Made by a program: the position numbers and the translations under genes
The notes under the pieces: model-generated
Database searches by the model: none
The model's input: only the letters and a program-made list of their open reading frames with translations
What the model was told of the DNA's origin: nothing
DNA from: Phialophora verrucosa
Taxonomy: Eukaryota > Ascomycota > Eurotiomycetes > Chaetothyriales > Herpotrichiellaceae
DNA: 64,000 nt
Assembly: GCA_002099365.1 (NCBI GenBank)
Contig: MSED01000004.1
Coordinates: 1,860,001-1,924,000 of the forward strand
Reading direction: 5' to 3'
Part shown: positions 21,880 to 35,052 of the stretch, one piece after another
Position numbering within the stretch: position 1 is the first letter of the stretch
How the letters are laid out: each line of letters opens with the position of its first letter

Positions 21880-24800
21880 TGTGCTGTGATGTCGTGAAAT
21901 TGACCCACTCGCGTTGTCTGGGATGCTATCTGGGGGTTTGAGCTCTCGAGGCGGTATTTGTATAGCGCAATATAGGTAGCTGACGTCGTACGAGGTAGGG
22001 TCGTCCCTCGTCGCTGGGTGTCGGAAAATCTAGGACCGAAGTCTGGCGAAGCACCGTCGGCCTCGAACGAGTCTCCCGGTTGCCACAATAATGCGCGCGC
22101 GAGGCCTTTCTCTTGGGAAGCCGCAGGAGAGATAGCTGGGACTTATCTGGAGACGATAACGGAGAAGGATTGGGGCTTCGCGACGGGCTTTATAAAAGAG
22201 TCGCTTCCACAAGCACAGACTTACGGAGAACTTACCAAATCATCCTCCTGAATCTTCTAGCTCGGAACGGTGCATCTTCCTTCAAGGGAATGGTGTCCCT
22301 CTGACTTCCACCACGCGATGAGGGGTCTGCATCCTCTAAGGAATATGCCGGACGGACTCCAGCGTTGGCATAACGTCGCTAGCAATGGACAGTAGGAGAA
22401 AGTAGAAGGAGCAAAGAGGCGATGAGGAGGATGCGGCCAATGGCCGTGAGTTATGCGGCTGACACATCATGCGGCATTATGCAACCATCCTGGTAGAGCG
22501 TTTCTTCGCCTTTGGCGCCGAGCTCCATCATTGCGAGGAAGATGGAGATCTAGACCTGATGTCAGGGTTTCAGGTAGTCAGGAAGTGCATCATAATCACA
22601 CTGGATATGTGTGTGCGAAGACACCCCGAGAATGGCCATTACTCAGGAGACAGGCATTCAGGGTCATATTCGGACATGGCAAAGAATCTTCTGTGCAGCC
22701 GCCGCCTGAGAGAGGACGTGAACATACCGGCTGCCATGCGTTGGTCGATGGATGGGAGAATTATCGCTCAGCTAGGCCTAGACACCAAGAAGCTGCATAA
22801 CTGCTGACTCACTGCATACCGCGTCCACGTTTGCTGCTTTGGGGAACCGCGGCAGGATCAGAAAGCGTGCCTCCCTCCGCATACCCGGTTCCCGCTCCGA
22901 AACGCGATATCGAGATCCGTCCAGCGGGAGATGCGGTTCTGCATGACGGATTCAAACGTTGTCGATTGGTAAACGTGTTCGAATTGCATCTGGAGAGGGA
23001 GATTTTGCAGAGGAGGACAAAGTTCATCCAGCGTCCTTGTCGAGAACAATGGACACTGCAGAATATGGGGACAGGGAAGCAGACCAGTTCGGGAGAGTGG
23101 AACCGGCGGGATGACCACCTGCCTGTGTTTCGACCTCCTCGCCACAGCCTTTCCTCTTCATGATTTCCACTTCGACATGTGACACAGCAACGTGAGTCGA
23201 AGAAAAGTTTCCAGACGAAGCACACAACCTTGGGGATTGGCCGACGGAACCAGCGAACCCGTCTGCCTTACCAAGCTTTGTTGAAATCGCAAAGAATGAC
23301 TTCATACCGTGCGGATTGGATGAGGCTGACAATATCAAGGTACATTCAATGCCCACAAACCAACATGATGTGCAGAACTTACGCCTTCCTTGTCCTGGGC
23401 TGACTATACCTCTCAGTACAATACTCATGCGTCATGAAGCACCTTTGGCCCTTCCACCAGTCTCCTAGGAGAGTGACACCATTGCTTTCGGCGGCCACCT
23501 CAGCCGTGTTGTACTCGCCTGTTCCGCAACCCGAGTTTGTATTCAGTGGTGATGCTTTTGTTTGCCACATGATGCTGGTAATCCGAATATGGGGACGGCG
23601 GCCGTACTCCCTTCAAGGAGCATACGCGGCTGAAGATCTCTGCGGGTCGAGACGCCGAGTCTGGTAGACAATGCTACGGCTCAGAACTCGCAAGGCCCTG
23701 GTTTCCCTGAGATCTGCTGCGACTCCATCCGTTCTGGCTGGGAGAAATTGTGAGACTTTGAACAGCCAGGCGCCTGACAGCTCAACACTGGCAGAGTAAG
23801 CAGAACAGCCAGCACCAGGGACATACTTCGAAACAGCAACAGCATGAACAGGTGCTCAATGATGATTCTAATGCAACATGCCTGCGCCATCAATCCATGG
23901 ATTGGTGTTTAGGGGTTCGAAATGGAGATGGTGAAAGCCGCAGGTTGTATGTGGTTGTCGGAAAATCCTTCACCTCGATGATATTCACCACCAAAGTCAC
24001 ATGAGCAAGCGGTGTGCACATATATTTAACCAACAGAGTTCTATCTCAAATCAGTCCCCGTGTCTATCCCGTGTTCTGCAAGTGTCGCCAAGATCAACAA
24101 ACTTGCAGGGCGTAAGGGTGAATCACCAGGCATAGGGCTGCTTCTCTTGGTTGCTATGATTGCATGTTAGCACCAGACCCAGTACGACAATCTGCCCCTG
24201 CACACCGATGTGTGAAGTGTATGGAGGTTCAGATCGGGTCCCTGCCGAAGACAACCCTCACCGGAGGGCGAAGGGCAGGAGAGAACCAGACGAGATCGGC
24301 CGGAAAAATCCCTTCAACAAGGGGTTTCCCTCGACTGAACCTCAATTACCACCGGGTAATTGGGCTTCGGTTAGAGTTTTTGTCTCTAAATGTTTTTTTT
24401 CTGCCGGCTGGATTCGAACTTGTGTGCAGGTAGGTAAGTAGGCGGGTAGGCAGGTGTAGCAGACGCTGCCAAGTATGGTTGGCCGGAGGAAGTGAATAAA
24501 CGGAAGGACGACGATGCCCACCTTGACTGTGGCTGTCGCAACTCGAAATATTGTTAGAGCATAAGGGAACCACAATAAAGGTGGACGCCAGGCTGTATCT
24601 TTCTGATGTCGCTCGCCATCAGGGTGCCGGCAATGATGATAAGACGCCACAGCAGGAACGACAACAATAGATTCGTAGGGACGGGAAGTATATATTCCCT
24701 CTCCCCAAAGATACTGAGCTGGTAGTCATGGCTGTAGAACAATCTGGCCGGCTCAATTCGCGATCGACATGGATTCAGACACAACTGGTGTGCTCCTCCT

Positions 24801-26997
24801 ATCCGCCCTTTGCTGAATAAAGTCCGCATGGTATAAGCGCAGGTTTCCGCCGGATGATTGTCGACAGTCCTCAAGTCTCCAGTTGTGTGTTTAGAAGTAC
24901 GGCCGTCCTCCGGTAGCTATATCATGATGATATTAGACCTATATTATGAGCCAATTCGATCGTGTCTAAAAGAGCCTTTCTTACCTTCGTAAGTAGCTAC
25001 CCGTCCCCTCTAGCAGCCCCGAGTAGGAGGAACTTCTCCTCATGAAGCATTACGCCTCCTCCACTATTGAACGGACAATCGTCCTGTCGTGAAACTGTAC
25101 AAATCGGCACAGTGGAGGCTTCCGGACGCGCGCAATGCGAGTGCCAACGAACATGGGACGACGACAAAGAGGGCGGTGAGCAATCGACGCCGTCGGCGGC
25201 AGAGCCCGAAGAGACGAGATACGAGTGCTTTGCACGCGATTACAGACTCACAGAAAACCTCGCGCTTGAAACTTCCGATCATTATGCCAGGTCCACGAGT
25301 ACAGAATATCAGGGCTCATGATTTCGAAGTCTTCGAATTTCAAATTCAGGAACCATCTGATCCTCGTATTTGACCCACTGCGGCACGTTGTTGGATGGGC
25401 CCGAAACCCTGTGGCGTAAGGTGGAATGATGTGCACCAGGGGCTGACCACCCGCCTGGCTGCGATCGTGGAGCGCGGCACACGGCCTGTCGACCCTGATT
25501 CTTCTCCCGCGGCAGTTTCAGGCATTCAATCCTGGCGGGTCAACGCCGTAGTTAGTGTCGGGGTACGAGTACTCGCACGAGTACAGTACTCGTAAAAAGC
25601 ACGACTCGCCTGCGGTCTCGTCTATTCTTTGAACGTTTCAGATTCGCACTGCAGCACCAGGCCCTTGACGCCGGAGTGGTCAGCGCGGTCGGAGGACGCG
25701 GTACTTGTTGGACATCGTGTGATTTGTGCCTTGATGAATTACAGTAGCCAGCCTTCACTTTGCCGGCCGGACGGGGAGATACTTCGCCGGCTGAACGAGC
25801 GCCGAGACTTGGCTCTGGTCTGCAACTTCGGTACATGCGTATGTGAGGCAGTCAAATGGTTGGGTTTCGATTCGCAATGTGCGCGCCGCGCAGCTTCAGT
25901 AATCTTTGGCCGTTTTGGAGTGGCCGATAAATCTATTCTCTTGTTCTGTGCGCCTGCAAGGGCCAAAGCGTGTGTACATGTCTGCATGCGTGCATGCAGA
26001 CATAGATAGCCAGCTAGGGCGGCCAAGTACAGCCCAGTGAGACAACCGCCAATGTGACATCCGCAATGATGACAATAATAATATTATTTTGGTGAGAGAC
26101 ATCCATGCACGGCCCTTGATCCGGTGTACATATGGTGAGCTTCTTGCAGATACCTCGCTGGCGGTTTCCTCATCCAAGCAAGAAGCAGGCATGCAGGCCA
26201 AGCAAAGGTCGATACGTACTCTCGTACGAGTACATAGTCGACCGTCCGTTGTGGCTGAGACGAAGGTCCATCCCATCCCAAATTTAGTAGCGGCCAGCTT
26301 GCGCTCCGTTGGCTGGCAAACCCGCAGGCTTGCGGCTCCCCACAGTCTCAGTCAATCAATGAGTCGCTCGTTCGTTCCCCGTTTACGAGAGCCCCTGGTC
26401 CTTGCATCGGCCGTGATTTCCGACGACTGGAAGGTGAAAGGCGAGCAAAAGACCCCGTTCCCGTCCCCGTCATTCACTCTCAACTTCGTATGAAGAGACT
26501 CGGGGACTACTAGTAATTCTACGCGAGCTAAGATTTGAGATTGAAAGGAGGAGAAGACGAATCTCGAAGCTGGACACATTGTCATGAAAGTTTGATTGAT
26601 CTGAGCATCATCTGCGGATCCCTCCCCGATATACCTTTCGAAATGACAAATCTTTCGCTCACTGACACTGTACGAGTAATCTGCCCTTTTGAACGCTATG
26701 CTGTTGTAAGTCCTTGGGCCGATCTTCAAGGTTCCCGTGTCAAATTGCAGGCCGCTCGCTCCCACTCCAAGTACGCCGTGCAAAAAGAAGTGTGCAATCC
26801 GTGCCACAATGCGTGAACGCTACCATAACGCCGCGTGTGTGATAAGCCCTTCCTCGTAAAATGCCCGACGCCCCAAGTGGTATCGTATCAGAAAAACAAT
26901 CAAAATAAACATCATCGTAAACCTCGTATCATCGTAGTCGTGGAAAAACCACCTCGTAGTACAAAGCCCAAAGCACCCAGGGGAATGAGACCCCAGT
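21880..26997. other. 5.1-kb region without a recognised gene
   Basis: Only short frames on both strands. On the minus strand between about 22480 and 23430 several coding-like pieces are bounded by GT...AG: about 50 codons around 22894-23045, and a short exon around 23272-23326 reading LIQSARYEVILCDFNKA. They may belong to an unrecognised or decaying multi-exon gene. Further right are a perfect 12-bp-arm palindrome (25978-26003) and four TACTCGTA/TACGAGTA octamers (25564, 25587, 26225, 26671). No tRNA was found. Confidence 0.4.
25978..26003. repeat. perfect 12-bp inverted repeat with 2-bp spacer
   Basis: ATGTCTGCATGC (25978-25989) is followed by GT and then its exact reverse complement (25992-26003). 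It lies in a gene-poor stretch, about 1 kb beyond the 3' end of the C2H2 regulator. It could be a dimeric protein-binding site or cruciform; no function is evident. Confidence 0.7.
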
Positions 26998-29911
26998 CTA
27001 GAAATGTGACAGGCGACTGCGTCCCTCCACGAGTCGGTACAAGACCCTCTCTGCTTCGTTCATGAGTCCTCCCAGGAAGAATGAAATCTTGTTGAGCCGG
27101 ATGATCTCGAGCAGACCGTGGGTCCGTCCAAAGATCTCCGGGTTCAGTCCAAGTAAGTCGTCAACTGTTTTGACGTTCGTGTTTTGCAAATACTCGCGCA
27201 TGTTATACAGGGCATCGCCGCGGTCGAGCAAGGCCGGATGAACTGACGACAGACTGGAACTTCGTGACGGGTTAGACATGGGCTCGCTGACAGTTGAAGA
27301 GTGCCCACTGTTGTCGGATGCCGTACTTGCAGTGAAGCCGTAGGCCCAACACACCAGTGCAGCCAAGTACAATGCCCACCCTTCGTGAAGCATGTGGGTG
27401 TCGTGAAAAGAAACAGACAATTCCGTGTCTGTAGAGCCAGATGATGAAAACTTAGTCCGCAGTCGGATTAGTTGGGTGGCGTGCCAAAGCGCCGCACGAC
27501 TCTCGCGGTTCGAGTCAACCCAGGCTCTCAAACTGCGTTTCGCCTCCTGGAATTCCGCTTCGTTCTCGAGCTTCTTTCCCATAATCCAGGACTCGCCGCT
27601 CACGACAAGAAGTTGCCGGATGGGCGTGTTTTTGGCCATATCCCTGGCGTGGCGATTGAAGATGAGACGAGCTGCAGCTGTCCCGGACTGGTCATTTCGG
27701 GGCCGCAGTTGGTCCAGAGTTACGCTCGGGTTGTTGGCCAGGCTGACCTGGATTTGAAAGTAGTCTAGGCGCGGGGAAGGGGGTTTCTCTTTCTGAGACG
27801 AGCGACTCGTCGTCGGGGCTGTCGCATCCGACTCCCCCGCCATCTCGACCCAGTCTTCGATTGGGCTGGTCTCCCAAAGCTCCTCGGCGCACGGAAGGGA
27901 GATGTTCAATCGAAGTCCTCCAGGCCCAACTCGTCTAGGTCGTTCGTGGTGGATGATGGTTGCCGGTTGTTCAAACAAGGTGACCTGCTGAAGATCCAGA
28001 ACGTTGGAAGCTTGTAGAATGCGTCTTCGGGTCTCATGTTCAAGCCAAAACTTGTGTGCTCTCTGTATGTCATCTGCGCCGCGCTCCTTAGGCAGAGTCC
28101 GGAAGACTGCCAGAGGATCTGTGGCAAGAGTCCGCCTGGCTTGATCAAGACTGGCAAAAAGTGATCGAAACCTTGCCGACATCTCAACTTCGACTCTCCT
28201 GGCACAATACTTGCTCAGAATCTCGAGCAGAAATACACACTGCAAGTCGGCCAATCTTGACCGAGAAGTTATGTTGTCTCTCCTCCTCAGAAGCTTGGTG
28301 GCAATCTCCAACAGGGTCAGAGAGTACAATTTCGCGTCTGGTCGTGTGTCGTATTGTGACCCGATTGCTACCATGGCACTGGCCAAGAGCGGGCTCGGTT
28401 TCGTGGGCAGGAAAGAAGGTCGGTGCACGATGGGGAAGGACGGATGAAAGTATTGCCAGTAGTGTTCCAGACAGTCCCACCTTATAGTGTCGGATAGACT
28501 GGCTGAGGGATCTCCTGGCTGTAGTCCAGATGCATTTGATAGTTCTCGTCGTATGACAGACCATTCGATTCCATCCAGGTCGGAGAGGGGTATTGGAAGG
28601 GTAGAGTCTGCAGGAGACTGATCAGCTTCAGTATACGCATCAAATCGATGAAAAGGGGAACATACGGGAAGGTAAGATCCATCATCGAGCATAGTGGAGG
28701 GGAAATTGCTGGGGGGGCCAGAGGACGGAGCCCAAGGATTTGGCATATTTCCGTTGATCAAGGGAGAGGCTCCATTGGGGTCGAAAGCAGCCACGGAAGA
28801 CGAAGAGGAAATGCTCTGGCGATGAGGGTATCGGCCATAGTACTCTGAGACGGGGGACTGACTGCTCTCTGGAGTGTAGAACATAGAATCATCTGACGAA
28901 GTGAAACCAGGGACGTAGTGCATGGACTGCCGCGCGAATCCGTTGAACGCTGGCGTCCCCAGATTATAACGATAGTCTTGTTGAGGATGAACGAGTGAAC
29001 CGATAGAAAGACCGCCAGAAGATGATCTGGGAGCGCTTCGATCGCCTTGCGGGCTACTCATGACAGGAGCAGGCATCACAGATGATCCTTCTGAAGTGAC
29101 AGCTATCTGCGCCATTGGGTTCATGTGGCCAGAGGCACTTTCAACTGCGCTCTCGAGATCACTGGGTAAGATGTCAGAAGCTGAGCTGGGCCAAAGGAAT
29201 GGGGCCACTTACTGTCTCTCCTGGTGACGTTGGAGTAGATCCATGCGATGGAATGCCTTTCGACATCCAGGACGGGTGCACGGGAACAATGCTTCGGGAT
29301 TATGATTGAGCTCATGTCTCCTGTTGTTGGTCAGACGCCGTGTTCGTTAAACCATGCGGGTACGAGCGGTCCAGTAGTCAGACTTACCTTCTGTGCTCTG
29401 CCCGAGTGAAGACCTGATTATCAATTAGCCAGGCGTTCCCTTTGGGGGTCGGGTCCAGCGGTCGGGGCCTGGACAATGGGGTCGCTTGGTGCCTGGGGAG
29501 CAAACTTACCTTTCCACACCCGGGAAACTCGCACGCATGAACACGCTTGCCCTTCTTTGCCTTGCTGATACGGCCGGTGGGCGTGCACGACGGCGCGGCG
29601 TCGAGAGAGATGGATGATGTCCTCATGGTGGAAGAGCTCTCGCGGCGAGAGGAGGAACCGGGGACAACTCCTTCGACCGGTGAGTGAGGGGAGTCTGATA
29701 CTATAGGCGATCGGCTCGAGGCAACGGTGTCCTGGGTAGGCGACCGAGCAGATGATAAGGGTCGCGGGCTATCTCTTTGCCGGCGGCGTCGATCCTTGGG
29801 TGGTTGATCGGAAATGAATGTAGTTGTCGCCTGCTGTTGAGGAAGGATTGACTCGGCGGATTCGGCGGCGCCAGAGTGTCGAGGAAGTTGGGAGCGCTTT
29901 TTTGGGGCCAT
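26998..29911 (-). CDS. transcription factor with two C2H2 zinc fingers and a fungal-trans domain
   Basis: A nuclear DNA-binding regulator. Exons: 29510-29911, 29388-29413 (a 26-nt microexon), 29213-29320 and 26998-29161, giving 899 residues; all phases close. Finger 1, CEFPGCGKVFTRAEHRRRH, is assembled from three exons. Finger 2, CTRPGCRKAFHRMDLLQRH, has its last histidine codon created by a splice junction (CA|T). Both are C-x4-C-x12-H-x3-H. The N-terminus is Ser/Pro/Arg-rich. The long last exon carries the fungal-specific transcription-factor (middle homology) domain, recognisable from YWQYFHPSFPIVHRPSFLP onward. A possible further in-frame 48-bp intron (28618-28665; gtatgt...cag) would shorten the protein by 16 residues. 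Target genes are unknown. No gene is recognised within about 5 kb on either side. Confidence 0.88.
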
Positions 29912-32900
29912 GATGAAGAAAGGGTATTGTATAGAAGATATAACTGTATACGAAGTGACCAAGAGGCCTGCGCCAAACGTTTCACAGTGGAGTCGTCAAT
30001 AATGCTTGGAAGCCTCCGCCCCCTTCTGAGCCTCAAGCAAAGATTAAGCTTGTTTGAGGAAATGGAGACGTTTGCATGGGTTTCTGGAGGGAGGGTAGGT
30101 GTGATGAGGGAAATGACGACTTGGTGGTGGAAAGAGGGAGAGAGGCTAGGAGGATTAGACAACCTATCGGCAGGGCTGAGCTGTGTATGGGAGGCCGGAG
30201 GCACGTGGTGGGGCGAGACAGGAACAGAGGCGTCGGCGGACCGGATAGGCCAGATGTTATTCTTGTCCATAAGAATGGAGACTGGCGAAGAGAGCAGAAA
30301 ACGGCGTGCGGTGGTGCCAGAGTGGACAGTATGGAGATGAATTGGGACGCAGGAGCCAGGGTGAAATTAGTGACCATAGCAGGCGGGTGTAAGAGAGGCG
30401 AGCGAGGTATAGAGCCTCACGGACCAATGGCGACAGCGAGGGCGGAGCGGCTGTGTACCGAGCAGGACGCTTTTGGGCCAAGCGTGGCCGGTCCGACTCA
30501 AAATATAGAGTGCGTCTGGTCAAGGGACGCCTGCGCAGCGATTGGATCGAGCCACAGAAATGCTGACAAGGATGGAAAGCTACTGTGGCCTGGCACTGTA
30601 ACTGGGACGTCGTCGACGGGGGGTGGAGAGGAGGTGCCATTTTCCACGCGGTCGCAGGAAGAAAGACGATGGGAACTTTTGGAGGGAGACCGAGCGTGTG
30701 GATCGGGCAACGGCAACATTCCCCAGCAGCCAGGCCACGCCAATCCGCCAATGGCAGCCTCTGAAGGCCGTCATCCTTGAGCATTAGCTTCAGCAAGTGG
30801 TGAGATGGCTGTCAGATGCTGGTCAGGTTCGTGTGAATGGTACCTGAGGCCAACAAGCGGGAGCCGCCCGTCATTGGCCGTCGTAATCCCTGAATAGCAG
30901 AAAACGCACGCTTAGCGGTTTCTATCGCGAGTGCGGCGCAGGCCGATCACACTAAGCCGGATGCCGTCATGGCTGCTTCTATCTAAAGAGTCAGATCATG
31001 CCCCCTTGGGCTAAGCGTCAAACACTGGCCAACCAGAAATTAACCAAGCCCCCTTCAACCCGGCGCCGCTAAACCGGTCCTAAAAGAAGATCTAGCCTAG
31101 CTCAGAATAGCCTCTGGCTGTTTAGACGAGTCTGCCTTACCTGAGCACTAAAACACCGGCCAGAGAAGTCGTACTGTTCAGGTGGCAGTCCTGTTCATCA
31201 AGCTCACCCTCTCATCATGATGCATGACACTCCTCGGTACCTGAGAGGATGATCATCTCCGTCCCTGGAATTTCGAGCTCGTCATCTGCTTGGTGGAACT
31301 TCATTTCGTAACCCGAAGATCGCATGCTCAATTCTCCGTCTTCCGATCACCTAAACCAAGGTAGTATTCGTAGACTTCGGCCAGCGTGTCACGCTACTGG
31401 GAGCAAGGATGCCCATGTGCGGTTAGACCACGCCTTTCTTGCGTGTTCGCAGTGGATGCTCATGTTCTATGAATCTGTCATTGATCGATCATCGAGTAAA
31501 CCCAACCAGGGACGTCCCCGAGCGAGTTGCAAATCATTATGCAATTTGCGACATCACTTGAAGTTGTGAGATAGCATTCGGGGAACGGGTCCTTTGTAGA
31601 ACGCGTCTGTACGAGGCTACGAGTGATGGGCAAAGCCCGCACATTGCACAGATGAACAATTGTGCAGCCGACGGAGGATGGATAACTAGACCCTGTCCAT
31701 CCTCCTGCGATGCCATGCCCAGCTGAAGCGACCTACTGCAGGAACAGGTAGCTCCGAGTTTCGACTTCGCGAACTGTTGTGCCCGACCGCTGATGCTGTA
31801 ACTGCGTAACGGCTGCCGCCTGTTCGGTGTCGTCGTTATGCGCTCGCCCGTCCTTCTCGTACTCTTCTCTTGTCATCCAGGATGTGCGGCTGCCGAGAGC
31901 GCCGCGCGGTTTTAATGCAGATCACGCTTGAGCTGGTGTGCTCCTTCTGACCACCCTTTGATCCTTCGCGATAGCTAACCATATCGGTGGCGGTCACTAC
32001 GGGCGGAAGGATTCGCACATCAGCCACTGCTCATGGTACTTTCGCAGTCGACGCCACATTTGATGAATCATCCGTCTACTGGGTCGGTAGCTGGTGGCTG
32101 GTAGCTGTGGCGGCCTGGGTACAACATCCTCGACAAATGTATATGATTACTTCGTACTGTCTCTTGACACTCTTTGAAAGGAAGCGAGGGGCGTGAGACC
32201 TCAGTGCGGCTGAATTGCTGACCTTCCAACACATGTGGCAGAGACGCAGGCTGCCGGCTTGGGATTCCGACTCTTCTTCCAGGTTCAGCCCTTGCTCTCA
32301 ATTCTCTTCAGAAGTTGTGGACAGCACGCCGTGGACAAACTGGAGACGGAGACAGTCGCCGAACCGCCATACCGTCAGGGGATCCACAGTAAGTCCTTGG
32401 TTCATGGTCCAGGCTTCAATCCTGCATCGTTCGGCACTTCATCAACGCTCCCAAGTCCTCCGTAGCAGAGCGCGAGCACACGCACTCCTCTCACGGCACG
32501 GTAAGATCCCTAAATTTTCGAGTCGTCAACCCTCATATGCCCCTTTCTCCTGCGTGTAATGAGCGAAAGGCTAGATTTCCAGCAACTCCAATGACAGCGC
32601 TGCCAGGCGTCTCTGCCCAACTCTCGAGCCGTGGACTTACAGGGCCAGTCCAACTCTATTGATCCCACCAATTCCGGAAGCGGCACGGGCGTCCATGTCT
32701 GTTGATCACCGTCACGTGTTGTCCACTTCGATCAACCACTTTTCTTTTCCCCGCCAGCGTTTCAGAACGCGCCTTTTTCTCAGCCTTGACGACTGTTTCA
32801 GAAGTCTGAGCGAGAAACTCCTCGCGTCGCGATGCCCTTCCAGCTTTCCAACTTCCCGCATTTTCCACATGTTCAAACGATCTGCAGGGCCCAGCTCCGA

Positions 32901-35052
32901 ATACGAAGGCAAGCGCGTGCCGTCCCTGCACGGAGCCCATCCGTCCAATTGACTCCTGCAACCCATTACTCGAAGAAGAACAGTCTCTGACATGGCGCAT
33001 GTCGACTTGCCACGGGATGCAAGCCCCTGACAAGGTGAAATTCCTCTCGAGCGTCGAGACCTGGCAGCCGTTCGTGCATGAGCCAACAATCCAGCATCTT
33101 TTACGGTCTAGTTTGAATGAAGGAAGGTCTCAAAGTTGTTCTACGTGTTCCAGAAGATGACGAGGGCTCGAGAGCTTTCCCTGTCTCTTTCAAACTCTGA
33201 ACATCCTGGACGTGCAGCACGATCTAGGTCGTGGGGACGTGTCTCTGCAGCCACAGACGGCACGGAGTAAAGCTGTATCAGGGTGTTGTCTCTGGCCGCT
33301 TTGGCAGCCGCCAGAAGCGGTTGGCGTCCGTGAAGCACGAAGTAGGAAGGAGTCTATTCTTTATTGACGGAAGTTTTCTTGATACAAGGCTTTAGAACAC
33401 GGCGTCGGTAAACGGATCATGGAAAGAAACGGGTATCTCATCCGCGTCTTTTCTGCACGTCAACCACTACTGTACATACCTACGTAAGCATGAAAAGCGC
33501 CCTCTCGGGTTCGACTTTGAACGACGGTCAAGACTCAGCGCTGTATCTGGGACGAACTCCGTGGTTGCTCCAGCCTAACCCGATCGAGGTCTATCCCGAA
33601 GAGCGGAGAAGAGGACACAAAAGGACGTCGCCGACGCAGATCTGACTTGAGAACCTTATCAGAACCTCTCCATTACCTGCACGGCTCGGTACACTGTGGC
33701 AAACGGGTATGTACTCCGTAGATAGCCACGCGACGATGCCGCGATCCAGCAAATCCACCGCTTTATATAAGCAAGCAGCTTAACGGCTCGGGACAAGGGA
33801 TGAAAGCAGACAAGTCGCCCGCGTTTTGAAAGCAAGCTACTTGCGGTGAAGGCTAACATATGCAAAGCCTCTCGGTTGTCTAGCAGTATGTGAGTTGGAG
33901 GTCCTGTCGTGCGGGAAACATCAACCTGCAGCCTCGTCTTCGGGACATTGTGAGGAAACGGTATCTCACCCGTATTTGTCCAGCAAGCCACGTGGGTCAT
34001 CACAAATACTCGTACTTACATCCATCCCAGATAAACCTATCTCGGCCGTCTGCCCCCAACTGACATGGTTCGTTCGTCGGAACGAGGACCACAGTCCGCG
34101 AAGTCTTGCGCAGAAGCTGAAGGACTGGACAACTCTTCCCAATGGGTCTCATCCGCAGCTCTCTACCGATCGGTCCGGTCTTCCAAGCCACCGCCACGGA
34201 CCAAACAGCGCACATGCACAGCACACGATGGAGGACCATCTGCATTCCGAAGCTTGCTGACGGACTGACTCAGAGGCCTCTGCACCCAACACCACGGATA
34301 GTCGCCAAAGGAGGTGGTTCCCCCGCTTGACAGAAGCCGTGAGTCCTGAACCTGTATCCTGCATGCAGAGACCATCATGACGACTACCTTGCTACAAGGG
34401 ATAAGAAACCTCGCGCCAGTCGGAATCGGCCTCAAGACGAAGCGTCGACAAGTGAGAGCGCAGACGATCAATCACATCTTCTCCCCTGAAATGGCGTAGG
34501 GACTGCTCGGGACCGATACGCCAAGCACAAGCACCACTCACCACAAGGTAAGAACGAGGATGTACTCTGTAATCCGATCCAAACCCTTTCTTTACTGCAC
34601 CTCCAAGCGCCCTCGAGCACTGAACGATTCGATCCTCTGCCAGCCTGGTGGAAGAGATGGGGGTCGTCCAACCCGAAGGCAAGGTGCCGAGCAGACGTAC
34701 GTCGATCTGGGACGAAACCGTCCTGCACGGTACGAGTAGGTAATAGCGACATTGCGACCGGTCTGTCTCCCCCCAATTCCACCATGGCGAATGGGATGGA
34801 TAATATGATACGATGCGTTGCGTTGCGATATGTCATGTCATATCTACGTCGTGTGTTTATTCGTACCAATGACAAGGTGAGCATGGGAATGTACAAGGCT
34901 TGAGTCATTCCTCTCGAGTTATGGGACACCCATGTGCCCACGCACTACTCCAGAACCGAAAATGAACATAGCATCAAGCGGTAGCCGCAATCCACCGCAT
35001 CATTTCGTATCTTCATTACCCATCTCAATCCACGTCGCCTTCCTGTTCATCA
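29912..35052. other. 5.1-kb region without a recognised gene
   Basis: The first kilobase upstream of the regulator is strongly purine/pyrimidine-skewed, CT-rich when read on the minus strand, and probably promoter and leader. Two opposite-strand frames of 234 and 179 codons overlap there (30076-30796) but look like by-products of that skew. From 31000 to 35050 only short frames appear. TACTCGTA/TACGAGTA octamers occur at 34007 and 34731. No RNA gene was recognised. Confidence 0.4.

Noticed and set aside
22469..22807. 112-codon plus-strand frame
   Set aside because: No domain or homology recognised, and the minus strand of the same DNA shows more coding-like pieces with splice signals.
22894..22925. 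P450 haem loop (RSGNRVCGGRHA on the minus strand)
   Set aside because: It lacks the preceding phenylalanine spacing, the PERW segment and an ExxR helix, and a splice donor (gtatgc) falls inside the motif.
24395..24430. tRNA gene suggested by a T-loop-like GGATTCGAAC
   Set aside because: The flanking bases do not pair into a T-stem and no anticodon or D-arm follows at the right distance on either strand.
30076..30796. Two overlapping opposite-strand open frames of 234 and 179 codons
   Set aside because: They sit in a strongly purine/pyrimidine-skewed promoter stretch, have odd composition and no recognisable domain; stop depletion from skew explains them.
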